Assembly: GCA_031431475.1 (NCBI GenBank)
Contig: JANPDL010000024.1
Location: 86,047-150,046 of the forward strand
From: JADCCX01 sp031431475
GTDB lineage: Bacteria; Pseudomonadota; Alphaproteobacteria; Rhizobiales; Beijerinckiaceae
Direction: 5' to 3'
DNA: 64,000 nucleotides
Below the pieces are notes generated by a model. That model saw only the letters and a list, made by a program, of their open reading frames with translations, did no database searches and had not been told where the DNA came from. This document shows positions 1 through 8,689 of this stretch, piece by piece. The first letter of the stretch is position 1; each line of letters starts with the position of its first letter. A program made the translations under genes and the position numbers.

Positions 1-546
1 CCGCGCGCCTACCTTGATCGTCAGCCGTACTTCCAGACAATGCCGCGCCTTCTGGTGCATGAAACCGCGATCCATCTGATCGACACGTTCCGCTTCCTTT
101 TCGGCGACGCTAAAGCTGTTTTCGCAGCTCTGCGAAAGCTGAACCCGGTGATCGCGGGTGAAGATGCTGGCATGATCATGTTGGACATGGCCAATGGCGT
201 CCGCTGCCTTTTCGATGGCAACAGGCTGTCGGATCACAAGGCCAGCAACAGACGTCTGACTATGGGCGAGATGCTGATCGAGGGCGAAAAGGGCGTCATT
301 TCGCTCAATGGCGACGGTGAGATCATGTTCCGCGCCCATGGCAGCAATGACGCTCTAAAAATGCCCTATGCATGGAATGACGCTGATTTCGGTGGCGACT
401 GCGTGCACGCCTTGCAACAACACGTCATCAACAATCGACTTGGGCGCGGGCCTGTGGAAAACACAGCACGTGACTATCTCAAGAACATCCTCATCGAGGA
501 AGCTGTCTATGCCTCTCATACCGAACAACGTTGCATCTCCCTCTGA
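1..546 (+). CDS. Gfo/Idh/MocA-family oxidoreductase, C-terminal part (5' end outside window)
   Basis: The frame is open from base 1 and ends at 546, so only the C-terminal half (about 181 residues) of an NAD(P)-dependent sugar/inositol-type dehydrogenase is present. The visible part begins with a QPYF...MPRLLVHETAIHLIDTFRFL stretch, which matches the substrate domain of the family, where the His of the ETxxHxID segment lies at the active site. The Rossmann domain and its EKP motif must lie upstream of the window. The C-terminus overlaps the start of the GntR-family regulator by 38 bases, indicating translational coupling, so that regulator probably controls this gene. Substrate cannot be predicted from this fragment. 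Confidence 0.85.
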   Translation, partial: PRAYLDRQPYFQTMPRLLVHETAIHLIDTFRFLFGDAKAVFAALRKLNPVIAGEDAGMIMLDMANGVRCLFDGNRLSDHKASNRRLTMGEMLIEGEKGVISLNGDGEIMFRAHGSNDALKMPYAWNDADFGGDCVHALQQHVINNRLGRGPVENTARDYLKNILIEEAVYASHTEQRCISL

Positions 547-1216
547 ACCAGTGAGTGATCCCAGTCGCATCTCAAATGCGGAAAGGGCCTATCGCGCGCT
601 GAAACAGCTGATCCTGACAAATCAGTTGCCGGCCGGAAGCCAGTTGCTGGAGCAGGAGGCTGCTTTGCAACTGGGGATGAGCCGCACACCTGTGCGCGAG
701 GCCATGGTCCGTCTCGAACAGGATGGCGTAGCGGAGATCAGGCCTCGTCATGGCATGCGTGTCTTGCCGGTCTCTGCCGACGACCTGCGTGAAATCTATG
801 AAGTTTTGACATCACTCGAGTCGACCGCCGCAGACCTCGTGGCGAGACGCGGTGTCAGCGCTGCCGAACTCGCGCAGTTGCAGCAAGCGGTGTCCGATAT
901 GGATACAGCACTCGCCATTGATGATCTGGAGGCTTGGGCGGCTGCCGATCAGCGCTTCCACTCGCTGCTGGTTGAGCTGACGCGCAACCAGCGTCTGCAG
1001 CAGATCGTGAAGCAACTTGGTGAACAGGCCCATCGCGCCCGCATGTTGACCTTGAGACTGCGTCCAAATCCGGTTGGCTCCAACCGTGATCACGCCATGT
1101 TGGTCGCTGCCATCGCTGGCCGCGATGCGGACCAGGCCAGATCAATCCACCATGACCATCGCGCCAAAGCAGGTATCATGCTGGTCGAGCTACTGGAAAA
1201 GCTCGGGTTCAGATAA
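509..1216 (+). CDS. GntR-family transcriptional regulator, FCD (FadR) subfamily
   Basis: A 235-residue regulator. Residues about 20-85 form the GntR winged helix, with AYRALKQLIL, the LEQEAALQLGMSRTPVREAMVRLEQDG recognition segment and RPRHGMRV wing. The rest is the all-helical FCD effector domain, with the usual metal/ligand-binding pattern of Asp/His residues (DDLEAWAAADQRFHSLL, then NRDHAMLVAAI). I chose the ATG at 509, preceded by a GAGGA ribosome site at 496-500, rather than the upstream ATG at 368, whose extra 47 residues are a shadow of the preceding gene. It overlaps the upstream oxidoreductase gene and probably represses it in response to a carboxylate or sugar acid. The gene is followed by a 174-base convergent gap. 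Confidence 0.9.
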   Translation: MPLIPNNVASPSEPVSDPSRISNAERAYRALKQLILTNQLPAGSQLLEQEAALQLGMSRTPVREAMVRLEQDGVAEIRPRHGMRVLPVSADDLREIYEVLTSLESTAADLVARRGVSAAELAQLQQAVSDMDTALAIDDLEAWAAADQRFHSLLVELTRNQRLQQIVKQLGEQAHRARMLTLRLRPNPVGSNRDHAMLVAAIAGRDADQARSIHHDHRAKAGIMLVELLEKLGFR

Positions 1217-1390
1217 ATTTGAGCCAGCCTGTTGGGGTTATGCGCGCAGGCTTTTGCCGATGCCGGTACGCGTGTTTCGCTCCTCCTCGCTTCAATAGCA
1301 AAAACAAAGGGTTAAATTTACATGTCCATGCAGGAAAGGCAGTTTGGCGGAACGTCCGACGATCGCGACTTCTGCTACAACGCAGTTAAG

Positions 1391-2584
1391 CTAGAACGGC
1401 AATACATCACCGCCAGGACGACGATGTCCGCCGCCGTGGGCGGTCCGGCACATATCGAATCGTAGGGTTGATACCGTTTCGCAGAAGGGTTGAAGACCTG
1501 CGCACACCGCTCTTACCACTGCAATATCCAGTTCAGGCCGAGTCAGATCAATGCTGACGACGGGATATCCAGAGCTCTGAATGGCTTTGCTGATGTCGCA
1601 TCCTGAGATGTTCCCAGTTCCAGATACCCTCGCTGCGGTGAGCAGAGGGCAATCGGTTGCGTTAAACTCGGCTCGCCGCAGGTGATGCCGATCCGCTTCA
1701 TTGAGAACCGCCTCGCCTGCTCCCTGCCGCTTCAATGCTGCGAGCACGGCCGAGAGCTCCATTTGGCCAAGCTCACGCAAGGCTGCATCCGCGGCATCCT
1801 CCTGCTTTGGCCGACAAGCGATGCCCACGGCGAGGCCATGACCGGTTAAGTCGTGTGAGCAAGCCGCCACGACTGGCACCCCAATATCTGTTGTTATATC
1901 AATGAATTGTGTAATCCGAGAGGTATCGCTTTGCCTTAGCTTGGCAAGCAGTGCCACCGCAAAGCCCGCTAAATCTTGTCCGATCGAAGCACCTTGCCTG
2001 CCGCCTAGCCACCACATTGCTGCAGCATCTCTTTCGATCAGTTCAAGAAGCGCCCGCTCAAGGGCGGCCGCGATGTTGGTGCCCGCCGCAACTCCGCTGC
2101 TTAGCGCGCCTGCAGGCCCCAGTGTTCTGCGGTCCTGTGATCTCCGGAGAACAATGTCAGCGGGTAGCCGTATCGGGTACCCATCCGCCAGATTGATGCC
2201 CGCAATTAGGTCGATCGGGCCCTTGGCAGTTTGTACAAGCCCATTGATCCAGCCGCCACCGAGCTCCGGAAAAGTATCGGCATCGCATAGATCTCCCGCC
2301 TGTTCGAACTGCGACAGCAATTCTGCTGTCTCGCCCAGCAAGGACACCAAAGCATCACCCAGAGTCCAGCCATTGCCCGTGACGCTGAGCGGAGTGGCGC
2401 TTTGGTCCAGGGCCTGTAGGCCGGGCCGCACCAGGCCGCCAACAATCCGCAAGCCTGGCGCATATGGTGACTTCAGTTCGAAAACCCGATCGAAACAGGC
2501 GAACATGCGTGGAAGCTCCGGACCGATGTCGGGCCGCTGTGCCAGAGCGAACGCAACGTCGGAAGGATCGAGAGGTGCAAGCAT
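1391..2584 (-). CDS. YcaO-domain protein (putative ATP-dependent peptide/protein-modifying enzyme)
   Basis: About 397 residues. The central segment SSGVAAGTNIAAALERALLELIERDAAAMWW is the characteristic ATP/Mg-binding region of YcaO proteins (S-x-G-x-A-x-G followed by an E-L-I-E-R helix), and the protein ends in a proline-containing tail (PGGDVLPF), as many YcaO enzymes do. YcaO enzymes phosphorylate amide backbones to make azolines, thioamides or amidines, or act with RimO-type proteins. No E1-like/ThiF partner or TfuA is encoded nearby, so the exact chemistry is open. I chose the ATG at 2584, four bases after the stop of the upstream LysE-type gene and next to a GGTAAGGG sequence; an ATG at 2662 would overlap that gene by 74 bases. 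Last gene of a three-gene minus-strand unit. Confidence 0.85.
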   Translation of the reverse strand: MLAPLDPSDVAFALAQRPDIGPELPRMFACFDRVFELKSPYAPGLRIVGGLVRPGLQALDQSATPLSVTGNGWTLGDALVSLLGETAELLSQFEQAGDLCDADTFPELGGGWINGLVQTAKGPIDLIAGINLADGYPIRLPADIVLRRSQDRRTLGPAGALSSGVAAGTNIAAALERALLELIERDAAAMWWLGGRQGASIGQDLAGFAVALLAKLRQSDTSRITQFIDITTDIGVPVVAACSHDLTGHGLAVGIACRPKQEDAADAALRELGQMELSAVLAALKRQGAGEAVLNEADRHHLRRAEFNATDCPLLTAARVSGTGNISGCDISKAIQSSGYPVVSIDLTRPELDIAVVRAVCAGLQPFCETVSTLRFDMCRTAHGGGHRRPGGDVLPF

Positions 2585-2588
2585 ACCC

Positions 2589-3308
2589 TTACCATTGCGC
2601 AGCGACAGCGGATTCCGCAAGCGGGCTGATGTGGACAAGAATGCCAGTGAGTGCAGGCCCAAATGTCTTGCCAGCCGTCACAATGCCATAGCCTGCCATC
2701 AAAGTGGCAGTGACTATCTTGATGATCGTGAAACGCTGCATCACATGCTTCCGGATTCTAAACCGTGAAAACAACACTGCTGCCGCAATTGCATAACCAC
2801 CACAAAGGGCAGCCGTGCCGAATACCAGAGGTGCTGCCATCCCGGGCGCGAAAAGAAGGCTGTTTCCCCCGAGCAAGGTGGCTGTGAAGTAAGCGGCCGT
2901 AACAGGGTTCGCGAAGCCACAAGCGAGGCCCAGCAGTAAATCCGGGATGACTCGACGAGGAACGGAGGCGCTATCTGGCGCGCAAGGTACCTTGGCTCGT
3001 ACGATTCTCAGCGCACTGAAAAGCAGCAGGAACGCACTGGCGAACGATAGACTTTCGCGAAAACCGGGGCCTGCGATATCTGCCAGAGCGTGGATTATCG
3101 TGAGCAGCAGCGCTGCACCGCAGGCGATCGCCAGTGCGAGTGGGAGAGCAGAGCGCAGCCCATTGGTTGCCGCGACGTAGCTGACGACCAGAAGATTGGG
3201 GCCGGGGACAGCAAGAATGACAAGATATCCAAGCCAGAACGTTGAAAGAGCCGCTGCAATCTGGCCTGCTTCGCCAGAAGATGACAGCAATATGTGTGTC
3301 TCGGACAT
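2589..3308 (-). CDS. LysE/RhtB-family exporter
   Basis: A 239-residue inner-membrane protein with about six hydrophobic helices. The N-terminal VPGPNLLVVSYVAATNGLRSAL segment is the signature of the LysE/RhtB amino-acid efflux family, usually P-G-P-x followed by G-x-R-x-G. The second half carries a similar structural repeat (LLLGLACGFANPVTAAYF). These proteins export amino acids or small derivatives by proton antiport. It lies between the 77-residue small protein and the YcaO gene in one minus-strand operon, so it may export the product of the YcaO/peroxidase cluster rather than a free amino acid. That role is inference; the family call itself is firm. Confidence 0.87.
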   Translation of the reverse strand: MSETHILLSSSGEAGQIAAALSTFWLGYLVILAVPGPNLLVVSYVAATNGLRSALPLALAIACGAALLLTIIHALADIAGPGFRESLSFASAFLLLFSALRIVRAKVPCAPDSASVPRRVIPDLLLGLACGFANPVTAAYFTATLLGGNSLLFAPGMAAPLVFGTAALCGGYAIAAAVLFSRFRIRKHVMQRFTIIKIVTATLMAGYGIVTAGKTFGPALTGILVHISPLAESAVAAQW

Positions 3309-3336
3309 GAGCCTTCCTCCCAGGGGTTTGCCGCCT

Positions 3337-3570
3337 TCAGAACTTCAGGAAGAGCAGCAAGGTCCCGGCAACGAGGCCGAACCCGAGGAACATCAAAACC
3401 AGGGAGTAGAATGACGATTGGCATGCGCTCCCAGCCAGGTCGGTTGCTTCGGAAACGGGGGCCTCGAAATCTGGCTGGGTTGGATTGACGCCCAAGTCTC
3501 GAACGAGGTGGGGCATCATGGAGCCTTCAGTGAATGCCAAAGGCTTGGGGTGGTGTTGAACGCTTGTCAT
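3337..3570 (-). CDS. small membrane protein, possible substrate or partner of the YcaO cluster
   Basis: A 77-residue protein starting at the ATG at 3570, which has a good AGGGAGA ribosome site eight bases upstream; an upstream in-frame ATG at 3648 lacks one. The N-terminal 50 residues are polar, with one Cys near residue 54, and the last 25 residues form a single hydrophobic helix ending LLLFLKF. I do not recognise a family. It is the first gene of the small protein-LysE-YcaO unit, 28 bases before the exporter, and is divergent from the haem peroxidase. A small protein in this position could be a modified-peptide precursor, but a C-terminal transmembrane helix is equally compatible with a small membrane anchor or exporter subunit. 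Confidence 0.6.
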   Translation of the reverse strand: MTSVQHHPKPLAFTEGSMMPHLVRDLGVNPTQPDFEAPVSEATDLAGSACQSSFYSLVLMFLGFGLVAGTLLLFLKF

Positions 3571-3740
3571 GGCCTGATCTCCCTGGCGAGAAACGCTGCC
3601 AAAGGAGCTGGCCGTTCTCGTGGGGTAACCTTCAGGCAACCGTGTCATCCCGACGTGAACCGAGATTTGACGATGGTTTGACGCCAGGCGGCTCTAAGTC
3701 GCCCTCAGGTTGAGAGCAACGACAGACGGAAGGGGCAGCG

Positions 3741-5495
3741 ATGCATGGATGGACGCTTGAAGGGAAGATCGCGACCGGTGCGCCCCATATGTTTGGGCCG
3801 CCATCAGGCCCTGCCGATATCCATAGGGGCGCGCTGATCGCAGGATCAGGAACGATTAGTGGCACAGATCGTCAAGACGCACATTTTCTGTTGGCCAAAT
3901 TGTCCACCCGAGCCCAACTCCATGACGAAGCCGGGCAATCCCGGACGGCCTTCTGGAGGGACCGGCTGAGACCTGATCTGCCACCGCAAGCCAATCCTCG
4001 GCTTCCCTCCGGCTACACCTACCTGCTGCAGCTCGCGGCCCACGATCTGGTGGATACGGGACCAGCCGCATTGGTTGCCGGCGTATCCGCCCCCAACGCC
4101 AGATCGCGGCCGCTAATGCTGGACACGATCTATGGTGCCGGACCTGACGGCATGCCCTCGGTCTACAGCGCCGCCGACAAGGTGACGAACAAACTCGGCT
4201 TTGCCGATCTGGACCGGGTGCCACGCCGTTACCTGCGCACGGCACCACTTGCGGGGCGGCGGCCTCAGGGCGCAATGTTCTGTCCGTTCAGCGATATCGC
4301 CCGGGGTTCTCAGCCGGTGGCTGATGGTGGTTCAAACTGTGATGCAATGCTTGCTGACGCCAGGAATGACGCTCATGCCATCATGTCCCAGATGGCCGTG
4401 CTGTGGCATACCTTTCACAATATCGTAGTTGCGCGGATCAGCGAGCAGATTGGCAATGCTTCCAGGATCGAGCTGGCCTATCGGCGTTTCGCATTGGCCA
4501 AGGCCATTGTCACACTGATCTTTCGGCGAATTGTACGCGATGACTTGCTGGCGCGGATTCTGCACCCTGAGGTTGCTGCGCTTTATGGACAGAAAAGCGG
4601 CTGGAATGGTGCGCTGGTCAACACATTCACAGGCGTTCCGCTTGAATTCACCCGAGGAGCTTTCCGCTTTGGCCATGCCATGGTCAGGGACAACTACATC
4701 ATCAACAGCATGGCCAACGTTGACCACACCGACGGAGCTTTCCTCTCACTGAACAGCGCGAGAAAACCCGGCGAGATGCCGCTCAAGGCAGACTGGATGG
4801 TGGATTGGGGTTTCTTCTTTGACATGAACAGCCCTGGGATGCCTGATCCACGGCTGAATTTTAGCAACCGGATCGGTCCACGCTATGCCAATGCGGTTGA
4901 GACCACCGAAGAGTTCGAGCCAAAGTCCAAGGTCGATAATCGCGGCCTCATGCACCGTGATCTCAAATCTGCACTGTACGGTGGCATGTGGAAAGTGCCG
5001 TCGTTGCTTGAAGCCATGCGCGGAAGGTTAGCAGCGCGATCATCGACATCCCTTCCCCTTTTTCCGGACTGGTCCGGCGTTCGCAACCGGCTCGAAGCCT
5101 GGCTGGGGCAGGAAAAGAGCGCTGACGAGTTTGAAATTGGTGTCGAGGATATTGCTAAGATTGCGGCTGATCCGCCTTTACCGTTTTACATTGCCTTTGA
5201 AGCGGCCATGAACCCACAATCCGAAGAGCCCGATACAACGGGTATGGGACAGCATCTCGGCCCCGTCGGTTCCGTCATTGTGGCAGAAACCGTTCTTGGC
5301 GCGTTGCGGTCTGTGTCTGTGGTCGCCGAAGAACAGAACCTGTCACTCGCTGATGCCATCAAGGCTGCGTGCCGTGATCTGATAGGATCCGATGCACCAA
5401 GCGTCATTCCCGGGCTTACTGATACCGCCGCACCGCCACAAACGATGGCGGATCTATTGCGTTTCATGAAGGCTGCAGGCGCATTCGGCAGCTAA
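3741..5495 (+). CDS. animal-type haem peroxidase (peroxidase-cyclooxygenase superfamily)
   Basis: A 584-residue protein of the peroxidase-cyclooxygenase superfamily. Visible family motifs in order are the distal haem segment LLQLAAHDLVDT with His101, the ADARNDAHAIMSQMAVLWHTFHN stretch equivalent to the D-x-R-x-x-E...H-N motif of mammalian peroxidases, the proximal segment GAFRFGHAMVRDNY with His312, and a C-terminal LGPVGSVIVAETVLG like the LGPT...IVAE motif. Such enzymes oxidise halides or organic substrates with peroxide. No signal peptide is seen, so it may act in the cytoplasm or leave by a non-Sec route. GGAAGGGG precedes the ATG at 3741. It is divergent from the small protein/LysE/YcaO unit and is followed by the 154-residue protein 74 bases downstream. 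Confidence 0.9.
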   Translation: MHGWTLEGKIATGAPHMFGPPSGPADIHRGALIAGSGTISGTDRQDAHFLLAKLSTRAQLHDEAGQSRTAFWRDRLRPDLPPQANPRLPSGYTYLLQLAAHDLVDTGPAALVAGVSAPNARSRPLMLDTIYGAGPDGMPSVYSAADKVTNKLGFADLDRVPRRYLRTAPLAGRRPQGAMFCPFSDIARGSQPVADGGSNCDAMLADARNDAHAIMSQMAVLWHTFHNIVVARISEQIGNASRIELAYRRFALAKAIVTLIFRRIVRDDLLARILHPEVAALYGQKSGWNGALVNTFTGVPLEFTRGAFRFGHAMVRDNYIINSMANVDHTDGAFLSLNSARKPGEMPLKADWMVDWGFFFDMNSPGMPDPRLNFSNRIGPRYANAVETTEEFEPKSKVDNRGLMHRDLKSALYGGMWKVPSLLEAMRGRLAARSSTSLPLFPDWSGVRNRLEAWLGQEKSADEFEIGVEDIAKIAADPPLPFYIAFEAAMNPQSEEPDTTGMGQHLGPVGSVIVAETVLGALRSVSVVAEEQNLSLADAIKAACRDLIGSDAPSVIPGLTDTAAPPQTMADLLRFMKAAGAFGS

Positions 5496-5569
5496 GGGCA
5501 AGCCTGCGATTGGGCGTGCGTCGCACCGCGCACTGATTCCGATCATTCAAAGGTGCAAAGGAAAATCCT

Positions 5570-6034
5570 ATGGCAAACAACATGAAGAGCTTCAACGTGA
5601 GCGACCCGGAGCGCTGGGGCATGCTCGTCAAATCATGGTCGACGGGAGTGAACTACTTCGATCCCAGCAAGCCCGCACCCACCGTGCCGCGAACGCTTGA
5701 AGAGCTTCTCGAGCAATGCACGCGCTTCCGGTGCGGTGCCACGGTTGCGAGCTGGATTACCGATATTGCAATCATGACAAATGGCGCATCGGTCCTTGGT
5801 CTGCGTATCCCTCCAGCTGCCAGGATCAAAGCGGGTGAAGCGCGGATCAAGGCAGCCAATACGCCGGTTCCCGGTACAACCCAGCCTGATCCTGACCTGG
5901 CACCCGGTGACTATCCCATGCCGGACTTCTACGCGAAGTTTCTCACCCTCAAGCCTACCGAGCGGGACCTGGATACCTTGATGAAGTTCCATCACAAGCG
6001 CATCGGCGAATACACTGTAAACAGCTGCACTTGA
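5570..6034 (+). CDS. unrecognised 154-residue protein downstream of haem peroxidase
   Basis: I do not recognise this protein. It has no signal peptide or clear transmembrane helix; the stretch around residues 57-80 (ATVASWITDIAIMTNGASVLGL) is mildly hydrophobic. It has a CTRFRCG pair of cysteines near residues 50-55, a Pro-rich linker near residues 100-115 and ends in NSCT. The ATG at 5570 follows an AAAGGAAAA ribosome site. The 74-base gap and shared orientation suggest co-transcription with the peroxidase. Because a YcaO enzyme is encoded nearby, the Cys/Ser/Thr-containing tail is worth considering as a modification target, but it could simply be a partner of the peroxidase. Convergent with the SARP regulator 12 bases downstream. 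Confidence 0.65.
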   Translation: MANNMKSFNVSDPERWGMLVKSWSTGVNYFDPSKPAPTVPRTLEELLEQCTRFRCGATVASWITDIAIMTNGASVLGLRIPPAARIKAGEARIKAANTPVPGTTQPDPDLAPGDYPMPDFYAKFLTLKPTERDLDTLMKFHHKRIGEYTVNSCT

Positions 6035-6046
6035 AAGCAGCAGGGT

Positions 6047-8083
6047 CTAATCCTGAAGCGATTCAAAACGGGCTGCGCCAAGGTCAATGCCCGTCCGCGC
6101 GAGTCCGTCACGCAATGCGGCCCATGGGGCTTCGCTCGCGAAGGGAAACAACTTGAGAAACCAACGCCCGATAGTTTCATTGTCGGGCGGGGGGCCGCTC
6201 ACCCAGCCGTTGCGTATGTTGATGGCGAAGTCCTCGAAGGCGACTTTTGCTTCTTCGATCCGGCCCAGATTGCCGAGCGCCGCCACGTACCACCCCTTGC
6301 TGCTTGGCAGGCTGCTCCAGACGCTGCTGTCCACATCCACGCAGGCCTGATAGTCGCCCCGGGCGAATGCGATATGTGCCCAGTACAACAGATGGAGAGG
6401 CGTGGGTACCACGCTCAATTCCAGGCCGAGTTTTGCCCTGTTTAGCGCAATGTCATGGCGAAGCCCGCAGGAAGCACCCCATGCCCCCGACATCAATGTC
6501 CACGGATCATTGTCGTTCAGATCAACCGCAAGGTCATGATGAACGGCAGCCCGTTCGTGCTGACTTGCCATTGCATAGGCCCAGCCCAGCGCCAGATGAC
6601 CACGGGAATCGACCGGATCAAGCCGAACGGCTTCAAGGCCGTATTCGATGGATTCCGCCATGTTCGACGGTGTGCGGACATGCCCGAGCTGCACGAACTG
6701 GATGGTATTGAGCATTTGTGCCACAGTGCTGAAGCCCGGCGAGAAGCCAGGGCAATCCCGTGTTATCGTCCGCATGGCATCAAGGCCCATCTGCCAGCGC
6801 ACTGGGTTCCATGAAAACACATCGGATTGACCACGAAGCCACTGGTCGTAGGCTATAGTGTCAACATTTGCTCCATCGGTTGCTGCAGCCAACCGCCCTG
6901 AGGAGACCTGTACGTTCAGGACTGCGGCCAGGCGCCGGACAATGGACTGCTGGGCCTCCAGCCATTGATCGGAGGCGATACGAAACCGTTCGCTCCACAG
7001 ATAGACCCCCGATGCATTTTCCCGCAGCATTAGCGCAAGGCGAATGCCGTCCCCTTGTGCAAATGCGCTCGCCTCGATGGTATATTCATCCGAAATGGTA
7101 CCGGCGGGAGCGACGCTGTTGCTCTCACGTATGGCCCATTCCCGGAACCGCACCAGAGATGACAGAAGATCCCGCCTGAAGCCATGCACCATGTAGTGCT
7201 GGGCTTCAGGCACGCCGTTCAGGTCAAAAGGAGCGATTGCGATAACAAGCCTGATCCGCGGGTTTATCCTGCCAGCCAACAGGCCGGGTTTGACGGGTCT
7301 TGCGAGGGGCTCGGGCATTCGTACACCGACCGAAGTGTTTCCCTCTTGCTCTTCGGCAAGCTTGATCTGCACGAGGAGATCCTGGGTCTGACGGGAGGGC
7401 TCGGTATCATACTCCTCGCCAAGAAGATCCCAGAGGCCTTTGTAAGCGTTCAAAGCACCGGCCGTGTCGCCCTGTTCAAACCGGGCTGCCATCAACTGCC
7501 GAACACCAACCTCATTGGTCGGATCGATCGCACACAGAGCACGCGCCAGCTGTTCTCGCTGGAGGGTCGGCAACGGGTCTTTCGCCAGTGCAGACTCATA
7601 GCGTGTGGTGAGCGTGCTTTCGAAGTGCCGTCGCCGCGTCGTGACCCATGCCTGGAAAGCAGGATCAATTGACTCGAGTGGAGCCAGAAAATCGTCCAGA
7701 ATGTTTGTTCGCCCGAGGATTAGCGGATCGGCTTCGCCATTTGAGGCCGCCGCGACAATGTCAGTGACGTCAGTAGTGATGTCGCAATTGCTCAGCCTGA
7801 TAGCGTGTTTTTCTGCTTCCAGTCCATCGAACCCAGCGGCTGCCAGAGCATCGCGCAACTCATGAATTGCCTGCCTGAGAGAGGCGCGCGCCCTGTCAGT
7901 TTCCACCTCACTCCACAACAGGCCGACCAATCGTTCACGGGACATTTCCCGATCATCCGCCAAGGCCAGGCAGGCCAATATGGCTGAGGATTTGCGGGTG
8001 GACAGCCTGACTTCGCGGCCCTGCACCTTTGCCCTGAACGAACCGATCAGCGTGATCGAAAGGTTTACCAAGGCCATTCCCAT
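6047..8083 (-). CDS. SARP/BTAD-type transcriptional regulator with TolB-like and TPR regions
   Basis: A 678-residue regulator. Residues 1-100 form an OmpR-like winged helix of the SARP type (ITLIGSFRAKVQGREVRLSTRKSSAILACLAL...SRERLVGLLWSEVETDRARASLRQAIHELR). Residues about 110-250 are the helical BTAD domain. A TolB/adenylate-cyclase-associated-like region follows at about 275-400 (IRLVIAIAPFDLNG...DLLSSLVRF), and the rest consists of TPR-like helices. Such regulators activate secondary-metabolite and stress genes. It lies convergent to the peroxidase unit and is the only regulator in the 1.4-8.1 kb cluster, so it probably controls it. The start is either the ATG at 8083 or the one two codons later at 8077. 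Confidence 0.85.
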   Translation of the reverse strand: MGMALVNLSITLIGSFRAKVQGREVRLSTRKSSAILACLALADDREMSRERLVGLLWSEVETDRARASLRQAIHELRDALAAAGFDGLEAEKHAIRLSNCDITTDVTDIVAAASNGEADPLILGRTNILDDFLAPLESIDPAFQAWVTTRRRHFESTLTTRYESALAKDPLPTLQREQLARALCAIDPTNEVGVRQLMAARFEQGDTAGALNAYKGLWDLLGEEYDTEPSRQTQDLLVQIKLAEEQEGNTSVGVRMPEPLARPVKPGLLAGRINPRIRLVIAIAPFDLNGVPEAQHYMVHGFRRDLLSSLVRFREWAIRESNSVAPAGTISDEYTIEASAFAQGDGIRLALMLRENASGVYLWSERFRIASDQWLEAQQSIVRRLAAVLNVQVSSGRLAAATDGANVDTIAYDQWLRGQSDVFSWNPVRWQMGLDAMRTITRDCPGFSPGFSTVAQMLNTIQFVQLGHVRTPSNMAESIEYGLEAVRLDPVDSRGHLALGWAYAMASQHERAAVHHDLAVDLNDNDPWTLMSGAWGASCGLRHDIALNRAKLGLELSVVPTPLHLLYWAHIAFARGDYQACVDVDSSVWSSLPSSKGWYVAALGNLGRIEEAKVAFEDFAINIRNGWVSGPPPDNETIGRWFLKLFPFASEAPWAALRDGLARTGIDLGAARFESLQD

Positions 8084-8689
8084 TCTCGATGCCAGAGAGA
8101 GGTATCTAAGACCAATACCGGACTGACGTTGTACTTGGCCGGATTTGCGCAGCCGATGCTGCGCCGATCAGCCAAGGCTTTTCCAGGCTCCTCTCGCAGA
8201 CCGGCGGCGAAACCTTGATCACCCAAACAAATCTGGACGGGGAATTCCGCTACGTCAACACGTCTGCATCGATAGCTCCAGATACGGCTGTCGGCATACA
8301 TCTAACGATGAGAATGAGCGCATTTTCGCCACTTGCATACAGCTTATTTGAGAATGGTGGTTTTCACGAAGTCTCGAAAGGACATGATGTGTGAGAATGG
8401 AGATGGTCGCCGGATCGGGTCCTGATGGGGGAATTTGTCGAAGTGGATGTGGCTGTTACCGCCGCCTTCCCTCTGCAGAGCGGGCGTAAAGAATACCGCC
8501 AGTATCCTTTTTCTCGCCCACCAAAGAACCCGAAGCTCTCAACCACGTGAGAACCGTAGATTCTCAGATAGCCTGTCCAAAGCCAGGTTCATTCTGAAAT
8601 AAAGTGTCCGTTCTCAAATGACGCCAGTATGACTAACCCACTGAAATCGCTCAGCGCGGATTCTCATGGTTGGCTGTATGCTCACAGCT
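8084..8689. other. non-coding stretch with a cluster of TGAGAA motifs
   Basis: No convincing coding sequence on either strand. The stretch carries seven copies of TGAGAA in either orientation within 360 bases (about 8309, 8349, 8392, 8548, 8560, 8610 and 8660), three of them extended to TGAGAATGG or TGAGAATGA-like forms. It ends where the RraA-family pseudogene loses homology. It should also contain the promoter of the SARP regulator. It may be the scar of a mobile element, but no transposase or terminal repeats could be identified. Confidence 0.45.
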
